From assembly GCA_029204225.1 (NCBI GenBank), contig CM055103.1, positions 5,088,249 through 5,152,248 on the forward strand: a stretch of 64,000 bases of DNA, written 5' to 3'. The position numbers were made by a program, and so were the translations under genes. This document shows, piece by piece, positions 56,321-64,000 of the stretch; the first letter of the stretch is position 1; every line of letters starts with the position of its first letter. The notes under the pieces are model-generated. The model worked only from the letters and a program-made list of their open reading frames with translations. It was not told where the DNA came from and ran no database searches. This DNA is from Diphasiastrum complanatum. Taxonomy: Eukaryota; Streptophyta; Lycopodiopsida; Lycopodiales; Lycopodiaceae.

Positions 56321-57703
56321 TGTTAGATTATTCTTCCTACTAGCCAAATAATCGATTCATCCAGTTCTGCAGTTTTCTTCGTGTTTCTACATAGTCTGCA
56401 GAAGTACTCATGAATTGCTTGCAGGTGGCTCCGAAATAATGGACATCATCCGACAATCTTTATCAAGCATGGTCCGACGAATCTTATCAGGTGAAAGTGT
56501 AAGGATCACCTAGTGAAGATTCGACTAGATCCTGTTGCATGCAACCAAAAGGATATCTGTGGAGCAAAACCATCCAACCAACAGAAAATGGCTAGTCAAT
56601 ACCCTAACCACTTCACCCCCATGCCATGGTAAATGAATGCAAGAGAGGAGGGGCTACTCGCTACAAGGATTAGAAAATCCAATAGGTAGATGAGCGAGTT
56701 TCCACTAGTATATATTCTCTCCCATGAGTAGAGAATATTTCTTTTAGGATCCCCATGCAACCTGGAATAGCAATTGACCTCCTATTCTTGCTTTATAGCA
56801 GTCAAATACCATGCAAGTGCTCCTATGTCCAGTTATAAGTCTGGGTCCTCATATGATTATTAATTACTTTTTTGGCCAAGCCTAGAATGACGAGGCATAA
56901 CTAATAGCCACATACACTGGAGTGACCGGCTATGCATGTCAAGAATTATTCTGAATTCTACATATTGGACATGGATGTAACAGAAAGACAGTTCATTGTC
57001 CCACTCTTGAACTGAAACTACAGATGTGCTTTAATAATTTAGCAAGTTTTCGGGAAGTCCTAACTGGATGGATGCCAGCTCATTATGGCCAACTGGCTAT
57101 CGCGATCTATGACCTAATCAGTAGTCCTACTTGACATGCCATATTTGCTTAGTATAAATAGTTAATCATATCATCAAGCATTTGATCAACGTATTGTAGC
57201 AACTCTCTCAAGCTTTCAAGCTTGAACACTCTTGAGCATTCTAGATTAGTTCTTAAGAGTTCATTTAGAGTTTTCCTATTAGTTCTTATTGCTTATCAAC
57301 AGAAGTGCAATCAGACAGAGTTTTCAGTTACTCAGAGATAGCTTTGGAATACGCGGTCTCTATCCGCAATTGTCTTGTGCTCATCGTCATCCGTTTTATG
57401 CTGAATCAGTCTATCCTTTATTACATTCAGTATTATGTCAGAATATATGCTTCTGTGTGATTTTTTTGTAGCTGATACATCTCATATTGCTATTGTTTGA
57501 TAATTCAATACTTCATTGTTTGGCTACGTAATCATTGTAGTGCTAGCGATTTCAAAGTTGGTCACTATAAGATTCAACGTGACTTCTATCGTTATTTGAT
57601 AGGCATAATCATGCATTAGAAAAGCAGGCTCCATTCCACTACACTCGATAAGTCGCCACAGCCTTCGACTTGTCGTGTTATTGCATATCACCTCTTTCCA
57701 ACA
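56321..57703 (+). repeat. 5' LTR of copia L (copia A family), 1383 bp
   Basis: TGTTAGATTATTCTTCC to CTCTTTCCAACA, followed by the primer site. Blocks match the copia A and A2 LTRs (CTTGAACACTCTTGAGCATTCTAG near 57220, GAATCAGT..., TATGTCAGAAT). It lacks the long microsatellite of the copia A LTRs. Confidence 0.85.
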
Positions 57704-57716
57704 TGGTATCAGAGCA
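57704..57716 (+). promoter_or_regulatory. Primer-binding site of copia L
   Basis: TGGTATCAGAGCA, exact initiator-Met tRNA site directly after the LTR. Confidence 0.92.
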
Positions 57717-57929
57717 TATCATTTAATATGCTAGTACCTTCATGATATCAAAGCTCTAATACTTGATATCTTTTGCGATCAAATCAATATCATTAGATAA
57801 TTTTTAAAATATCATATTTCTCAATTTTGTGGTATCAAATTTCAGTAACAGATAGTTGATTTCCAATTGTAGCACAACACGGTATCACTCTCTTAACGTC
57901 ATCGATTTATCAACAGACTAAAGTTCCAC

Positions 57930-58300
57930 ATGGATTCTCAAAGTAAAGCTGGTCTTATCGCAAACAAGCTGAATGGATCCAATTACTACTTGTGAAAACT
58001 TAAGATGAAGACCTTGCTAGTCGCCAACGAGTTGTGGGATGTCACAGGTACAGAAGTGAAACTTGAAGATGACACACAACCGACTCAAAATAGAAATCGA
58101 AGGATGGTAAATCTTTCGCACTTATTATTCTCAATATATCAGACACTCAGATTGGCCACATAGCTGAAGCTCAAACTTCGAAAGAAGTATGGGACGTCAT
58201 GAGTTGACTATATGTTGTGAGGGACGTAACTTCCAAATTACATCTACGAAGAAACTTCACACTCAAGAACACATATAAGAAAATAGAGAATCTGAAGTAA
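57930..58300 (+). pseudogene. copia L gag (broken)
   Basis: ATG at 57930 opens MDSQSKAGLIANKLNGSNYY, a TGA where the conserved Trp is expected, then KLKMKTLLVANELWDVTGTE. A frameshift follows to DGKSFALIILNISDTQIGHI and SKEVWDVMS, a stop, and KLHLRRNF. Same family as the copia A gag at 21733. Confidence 0.8.
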
Positions 58301-58825
58301 GTTGTTGTAAATACAACTATCAGATCACGATCATGTGCCCGAGAATGGTTCACAGTAATGGTGCACTATGTGCTATGATCTTACTATGCTAGTTACAAAC
58401 TGAATACTATCTCTATTTTTTGAATCACTTTCACTCTTTCTAAAATCACTGATCCTGGCATCGAGCGTGAAGTAGTGCAGTTACTGCAAAGTAATCAAAT
58501 GAACTATGACGTAGTTTTTGCATTGGACAGGGCAGATGAAGAGCTCCATTTTGAATGGTAACAGTCGACGATCGTCGAAGACATCAAGCAAGTCAGGTCG
58601 ACTAGATCACCCTTGAGAAGATGTCAATGTCGATGGAGTTTGATGTAAGGATGTCGATGAAGTCGATTCGGTGAAGTTGATGACATAGACGTTGACGAAG
58701 TCGATCCTGCTTCTACTTCAAGCCAATGTATTGCACAAACTGTTCGACTTATGTGAGTAAGGCTGCATGTCATTGTAGAGAGAGAGAATATTTACATAGT
58801 ATACTGGTGCTCAAGAATTCTGGAT
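58301..58825. other. Unassigned stretch with GTCGA-rich block
   Basis: No ORF is supported. Between 58563 and 58750 the word GTCGA (or its complement TCGAC) occurs about seven times, often as GTCGATGAAGTCGA-like doublets. Confidence 0.5.
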
Positions 58826-59290
58826 CTAAGGAGTTGTTTGCAGGACGTTGGTTGCTGCTTGCTCATACTCTTTGATGATTGACTTTTCTTTGGCCAATTC
58901 TATGGATGTTTTGCCTTTGAATAAATCAAATCTATCTTGGAAGTTGGACAATGCTTGACGATATGTCTCAACCTTCCGAATCAAATAATTGATTTCGTGT
59001 TGGGAGTCGACGATCTGGTACAAGGGATAGCAGATTATTCCACTCTTCGGCTAGTCACATGAAGCTCCTTCAAAATTCACTTTTTTCCTAACTGAGCCAT
59101 ATCCAATTAACTCTACAAGAGGTTGACCTACTGTTGGGCATCTTGGATGGCTTTATCCACTTTGTTTTGTAATAAGAGCATTCTGGAGTTGTGTAAGTAA
59201 TCCTCCAATGCTTCTTTATTCTGTTTAGCCTTCTTGAGATCGGCCTCTGATCTTTCTTCATGTTGTTGAGATCTTCATCTCCCGGTTGAT
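58826..59290 (-). other. Unrecognised coiled-coil ORF fragment
   Basis: The minus strand reads ADLKKAKQNKEALEDYLHNS, LLLQNKVDKAIQDAQQ in one frame and INYLIRKVETYRQALSNFQD RFDLF and KTSIELAKEKSIIKEYEQAA in another (58826-59023). Heptad-like Lys/Glu/Leu spacing suggests a coiled coil. Stops and a frame change separate the parts. The family is not recognised; plant retroelement gag proteins and host cytoskeletal proteins can both look like this. Confidence 0.35.
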
Positions 59291-59304
59291 CTGTATCAAC
59301 TTTT

Positions 59305-59940
59305 TTCTATCTATTAGATATAAGTGAAACCTTTGATGCTTTTTCAATGTTTTAGTATCCAAATGAGGTTCATAACCTCTAATTTTAACATGGTATCAAA
59401 GCCCAAATGCAACCGTCAAGGTTCAAATACAAGTAAGAGAGAAGCAATTACAAGTTGATGATTGTTTAATTTGTATTGCCCTTACTACCTTAAGTTTGAT
59501 GATGTTCCTTCAAGTGTGAATGAAACTTTAGCAACAAAAGAGTGATTTGATGCAATGAAAAGTGAGTACATGATGCATTGTTTGAGATACTTGTAAAATT
59601 ATTGATCCTCCATCAATGATACAAAATGTTACTATTTGCAAATGGTTCTTTAAGATCAAGATTAGTCAAGATGGTAGTGTGAACAATTATAAAACAAGAC
59701 TAGTTGCCAAGGGATATGCTCAATTCAAGGGGATGACTGTGATGAAACACTTGATTCTGTCATAGTTTGAGGTGGTGATTTCATTAACACATGATTTTAG
59801 TGATCTATTGCCTTTGCAACATTTGTTAAAAAATGAGAATTTTCTTGGAACATAAAACCGTACATCTATCTTCACTGACATTATCTCCAAAAAATTGGGA
59901 TTGAAGTCAAACTATGTCTATTCTTTCACTTAAAAGCATT
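59305..59940 (+). mobile_element. Internally deleted copia derivative, copy 2
   Basis: LTR end (ATTTTAACA, 59390), primer site TGGTATCAAAGCCC (59391-59404, one change from the initiator-Met site), then a short linker, CKWFFKIKISQDGSVNNYKT and RLVAKGYAQFKG, the entry of copia RT. Gag, protease and integrase are absent. Homologous in inverted orientation to 30945-31530 throughout. Confidence 0.75.
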
Positions 59941-59974
59941 ATACATTTTGCACTACCACATGACAAACATGAAT

Positions 59975-60310
59975 CTCATAAATTATCACTGTGAATGAAC
60001 ATGGTGTTTCAAAATGATTATACCATCCATTGTGAATGATGACCGTAGAGAATGGGCGAAACCAGTTGGTGTTCTAATGTCATGAATAATGGAGCGCACA
60101 TGGTTAAGCTCCTCCTTAAAGAATGTCCAAGATACTTTTGCAACACGATCTTCACCATCCTTTATCCAATATTCTTTTTTGGTGTTTGATTCTTTTACAT
60201 CGTGACTTGCAGCAATGCTATTTTTTTCACCAATCAAGTATTTCCAAATAGATTCACCCACATTTTTAAATATGTGCATGTGTAGGTTGATATTCCAAGG
60301 AACATTCTAG
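59975..60310 (-). pseudogene. CACTA (En/Spm) TNPD transposase fragment
   Basis: The minus strand encodes HMHIFKNVGESIWKYLIGEK, KKEYWIKDGEDRVAKVSW, FFKEELNHVRSIIHDIRTPT GFAHSLRSSFTMDG and IIILKHHVHS. This matches the MHIEKNVCD.....L, then R.P.GYASN....D.K..GLKSHD.H pattern in the catalytic half of CACTA transposases. About 97 codons are open, cut at both ends. It represents a different part of the protein from 24045-24710. Confidence 0.72.
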
Positions 60311-60438
60311 CCATCCTGCGAAACATCTTCAAAAATACAAGCAGGATAGGATTTAAACGTAGAACTTGCCCAACAAGTTTAGACTTTTACGGTATCCATA
60401 CTGGCTTAAGTTATTTAGTTCTAAGTTTAAATTGCCAT
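60311..60438. other. Unassigned spacer
   Basis: Short sequence between the CACTA fragment and the inverted-repeat element. Nothing is recognised. Confidence 0.4.
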
Positions 60439-61550
60439 GGGCACTGCACATAGATATGTAATTTCAAGTTATGTAAAAGTTAGTCACAAAGGCCTATTGG
60501 GGGTTTGTCCCATGGCACCAGTGTGATTCAAAGTAAGTTAGTCTATGTGGCTTACTTGTCTCACAGTGCATTTCTGTAAGTGACCACCACTCCAAGTATA
60601 AATAGGAGTGGAAGAGTCCGTTTTCGGGAAGAACCTCATTCGCAATACATGCCTATCTTTCTCTCTGAAAAAAAAAAATGACTCGTGCAATTCTATACCC
60701 GTGGAGCTAGAACCCATGGGGTACTCGCACAGAAGATGACTCGCATAGGAATATGACTCGTACATGACTCAGAAGGTGACAAACGAACTGTAAACGACTA
60801 TGAACACTAATGAAAAACGTGTAGTAAAAATCAGTCGGAAACCCACTAAAAATGATTGAAAAAATGGCTAGAAACGGCTGAAATACAGATGACCACCACC
60901 TCTAAAATCTGGAAACAGTAGGAAAACCTTGAAAAAATAACCTAAAATTTTGTTGAAAAGATTTGAAAATGTCAAAAAACAGCTGAAATATTGATGAAAC
61001 ACAACTCTAAAATGTTGATGAGCATATAAGTTGGAAAAACATACAGCTGTGTGCATGTGCATGATCAACACTGTGAAAATGATTACAACAATAAGTCCTA
61101 TAGATGCAAAAAGGCTTTTCCAATAAAACAACCCAGAAAAGCATCAAAAGCTCTATCATGGATCTCGCAGCCAGCCATTTCTCCAGTGACTTCTACCTCT
61201 TCATCGGCTTACCCTACTAGAGAATGGAGGGCCTGGATTAACTTAACCTATTGCAAGATCAATACTGTACAATACAATGTGAAGTAACACAGTACATGAA
61301 ACCACACAAGGGAGAACACTCAAAGAGAAAGATAGGCATGTATTGCAAATGAGGTTCTTCCCGAAAATGGACTCTTCCACTCCTATTTCTACTTGGAGTG
61401 GTGGTCACTTACAAAAATGCATTGTGGGACAAGTAAGCCACATAGACTAACTTACTTTGAATCACATTGGTGCCAAGGGACAAACCCCCAATAGGCCTTT
61501 GTGACTAACTTTTACATAACTTGAATTTACATATCTATGTGCAGTGACCC
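60439..61550. mobile_element. 1.1-kb element with long terminal inverted repeats
   Basis: 60439-60668 and 61322-61550 are inverted copies of each other over ~230 bp with only about ten differences, starting GGG(T)CACTGCACATAGATATG. The interior (~650 bp) has no supported ORF apart from a short polar stretch at 61051-61287. The left arm has TATAAATAGG at 60597-60606, pointing inward; the right arm is mutated there. CACTG ends suit a CACTA-type or long-TIR MULE-like non-autonomous transposon. A clear target duplication was not found. Confidence 0.8.
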
Positions 61551-61677
61551 TTTTTATACTGAGTTTCCACCTTCACTTCCTTCAACACCCTAAAAAATCC
61601 AAAAACACCAAAAACCTTAAAAAATCCAAAAACCCTATAAAATCCAAAAACACCAGCAACTCATACCCCAGTGCCCA
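61551..61677. repeat. AAAATCCAAAAAC short tandem repeat
   Basis: AAAATCCAAAAAC[AC]CC-type units recur three to four times at 61590-61655, just before an ORF. CCCTAAA occurs once only, so this is not a telomere-type array. Confidence 0.65.
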
Positions 61678-61935
61678 ATGGACCAACATACAGATCCTGA
61701 AATCCCAGATGATTATCTATACGAGGTAAGGTCCCCTACAGTTGAACAAATCAGACATCATAGATTCTACCGAATGTGGTCCCAACCCTACGAGCCATCC
61801 ACAAACCCATTCGAAGGACAAGAACATGATGGAGCCGAGTCCTCGCGAGCCAAAACCCATGTTCATGGTGTTGAAACATCTCATGCCATAACCAACCTTA
61901 GTGGAGCCTCTACTACCCACAATGCTCATCATTAG
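61678..61935 (+). CDS. Unrecognised small ORF, 85 codons
   Basis: ATG at 61678 opens MDQHTDPEIPDDYLYEVRSP, then VEQIRHHRFYRMWSQPYEPS and a Ser/His-rich end before TAG. No domain, signal peptide or membrane segment is visible. It follows a short tandem repeat. It could be the N-terminus of a gag-like or transposon protein, or a chance frame. Confidence 0.28.
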   Translation: MDQHTDPEIPDDYLYEVRSPTVEQIRHHRFYRMWSQPYEPSTNPFEGQEHDGAESSRAKTHVHGVETSHAITNLSGASTTHNAHH

Positions 61936-62655
61936 AAATTCGGTTCTGAATCTCTTGTTCACAGAGGTCCTCAGGACATAGTACCTCAACCATACCTGCA
62001 TCTCAAGCTATATCTTACAACATATGCTATCCATGATGGTAGATTTTAGTGTCACCAACCCTGTCTTGTTTTGACAAGGGCATGTCAGAGTAAGTCACAT
62101 TACTCTACAATACAATTGAAATATTGCAACTATCAAGGTACATTATCAATGTTGATGAATGCAAGTTTTATTCGAACAGTTCTCATTCTCTGTAACGTTT
62201 GCTTATTTCCTTGTTTCTCTTCACTATTTTGTGTAGCCTAGTTTCTGGGCATTTGGACTTTACACCATGTAGTTTGTGCATGATTTGTCAAAATCATTTA
62301 TTCATGATTAGTTGCTCATGTAGTGTCATCGTGAAACCTCGAGGTGCCTCTAAAGTTCCCCCCCTATTTGCATGAGGAATAGCTACTGCACAAGGGTCTT
62401 CTATAGAGCATCTCTAGAACACATTTTCATTCATCTATCCATCTTCAGATTCCCTTGTACAGCAGTTTAGGATTTTTGAGACATATGAAAAATCCATGTC
62501 AACTTAGAGTTGATTCCTGCATCTCATTGTCATATTATTCTTTGAGTCAACTACAGCAAGATCGAAACAAATTTAGTTAAAATTTGTTCAATCTTTAGTC
62601 CAGTCGCATGTTCAACTAGTTTCAACTACGTGTTCCACACGTCGATCAAATCCTG
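61936..62655. other. Unassigned non-coding sequence
   Basis: No supported ORF, LTR or repeat. It contains a CCCCCCC run at about 62360. Confidence 0.4.
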
Positions 62656-63330
62656 AGCATGAACAGTCACCAACAACAACATCCCCACCAACAGATTTTT
62701 TTTGGGGGGGGAGACAGTGGATCTGCTTGGATCCACTGGAGCAGTTACGCTACTAGCAACAACACCAGCAAGATCGATAGCCAAGGTCACAAACCCAAAG
62801 TCGACAACGACAAGGCTAAGAAGACAAATGGGCAATCCAAAGCGACTCGATCAAAAGAAGTATCCCAGTCACGATGAAGATCCTTCAAAAAAAAGAAACA
62901 CAAGCATTGGAAAATTAGTCTCCTTCTTCAACCAACCCCTTGCCATACTTTTGCGCCCATTCTCATGCCTATCGTCCACACCATCTACTGTTGTCACCAC
63001 CACCCTTCCTTCCATCTGTTTGTTTATCATCAGTAAACTGTTCTTCTGAGAAATTCCTAGTTTTTGATAGTCTTACCGAAGCAGCTGATAGATCACTGCA
63101 AGTGTCTTGCGGAGACCAACTACCACCTATATTGGTTGTTCAGCCGAAAAAGACCTACAAAAGCAGACGAAGCAGCTAGAAGAAATAAAAAGAAAGATCC
63201 AGGAAGCTGAGGAGGAAAGGACAAAACTTAAGCAACAGATGAGTCAGATCGGTCTTGATCAAAAGAAACTCTTTGGAGTAATGATAGTTGAATCCCCTCT
63301 TATGAAGCCCAAAGAGATCCAAAAGTAATG
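62656..63330 (+). pseudogene. Unrecognised polar and coiled-coil ORF remnants
   Basis: 62659-62877 reads MNSHQQQHPHQQIFFGGGDS and a Lys/Ser-rich end. An alternative frame holds DQKKYPSHDEDPSKKRNT. 63107-63328 encodes KQTKQLEEIKRKIQEAEEER, TKLKQQMSQIGLDQKKLFG, a clear coiled coil. Frames do not join without indels. The layout (low-complexity start, coiled coil, then an LTR-like end at 63425) would suit a retroelement extra ORF; no family is recognised. Confidence 0.35.
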
Positions 63331-63424
63331 GATCAAAAGAAAGAGCTGCAGAAAAAAAAAGATGAAGACAACCGTGAACCTGCAAATAAAGCAAGCTCCT
63401 CACCCAGCAAGTGGTGCAACACAT

Positions 63425-63981
63425 TAGGGGTGGGATGATGTTGGCTGATTCTGACGAATCCCCTAGATACTCGGACAGAGCAACTCAAGAGCACCTCTCA
63501 CCTTAGACCGAGGAGGTCTCTGAGAAGACGAGACGAATGAAGACTGAGAGCCGAGTATGAGAGCCGAGAAATACTAGTTAGTAATAACAAGCCATAATTG
63601 TGTAAGCCTCATAGTGAATCCCGAAAGATGGAATGACCATGTAGAAACTAGTATTTCTAGGCAAATGTAATAAATGCAAGTAGACCCCTCTTAAAGAAAG
63701 TAGAGCGAGCCACCTTTTGATGGTGACCTCTAGTGGAGAGCAATATTCCACTTGTAATTTGTGAAATGTGAAAATTCCACTAGGATGCCACCTAAGGAGC
63801 TCTCTTGCTTATTTAAGAGACTCCCTCTTTGTGAAGAAGAGCTTTTTGCATTGTATGTTTACGTGTTGCCTTGCTTTTAGTTTGTCTGGGCATCTTATTG
63901 ACTTGATTTGTGTCCTTTTCAAGCCAACTTCTTCCTCCATTTCCTTTCAGGTAATGCGATCTTATCTTTTTTCTATAATTA
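63425..63981 (+). repeat. LTR-like end of an unidentified copia element
   Basis: AGGGGTGGGA (63425-63434) resembles a polypurine tract, followed by TGATGTTGGCTGATTC. TTATTTAAGAG at about 63807 resembles a TATA box. At 63982 AGTGGTATCAAATAAGG resembles an initiator-Met primer site. Having both signals suggests an LTR shared by, or lying between, two elements. It runs to the window edge. Confidence 0.45.
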
Positions 63982-64000
63982 GTGGTATCAAATAAGGATG

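Noticed and set aside
61588-61655. Interstitial telomere repeat (CCCTAAA)
   Set aside because: Only single CCCTAAA-like words occur within an A-rich repeat, not an array.

Overview
This is nuclear DNA of a land plant with a large, repeat-rich genome. The evidence is plant-type Ty1/copia and Ty3/gypsy retrotransposons throughout, primer-binding sites matching plant initiator-Met and Asp tRNAs, CACTA-type transposase pieces, spliced GT..AG introns and A+T-rich DNA. Conifer, fern, lycophyte or basal angiosperm are all possible; the sequence does not decide between them. There are no bacterial features, no rRNA or tRNA genes, no CRISPR array and no clearly intact host gene.

Layout. 1-9581: minus-strand remnants abutting one another: copia E (with a LINE fragment in two opposite orientations inside it), copia F, and the gag-protease half of gypsy G with its LTR, promoter and a long (CT)n tract. 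9582-23139: a three-level nest. Copia A (minus; LTRs at 9582-10398 and 21940-23139) contains copia B (minus, 10725-19240), and copia B contains copia C (plus, 11123-14381). 23140-30944: a mixed block with a SET-domain fragment, the N-terminal part of a CACTA transposase, a gypsy H pol remnant, an LTR-like promoter with an unrecognised ORF, and a spliced gene ending in a Ulp1/C48-like cysteine-protease segment. 30945-35559: a deleted copia derivative, a gypsy G-type LTR, unrecognised possibly host-derived DNA and the tail of copia I. 35560-42045: copia A2 (plus) against copia D (minus).

42046-55484 is the best-resolved part, a second three-level nest. A minus-strand copia (J) is split by a Ty3/gypsy chromovirus with a C-terminal chromodomain (42716-55058, duplication ACCTT). 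The chromovirus is split in its RNase H by copia K (46587-52820, duplication GGTAG). 55485-59940: more copia gag and LTR pieces and a second copy of the deleted copia derivative, inverted relative to the first. 59975-64000: a CACTA transposase fragment, a 1.1-kb element with ~230-bp terminal inverted repeats, two unrecognised coiled-coil or polar ORFs and an LTR-like end.

The coding pieces do not form a host pathway. They are gag, protease, integrase, reverse transcriptase and RNase H modules of many elements, nearly all broken by stops, frameshifts, deletions or lost catalytic residues. The most interesting non-retroelement content is the 23140-30944 block, where SET, CACTA transposase and Ulp1-like segments lie together and could be remains of one gene-rich DNA transposon. 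That link is inference.
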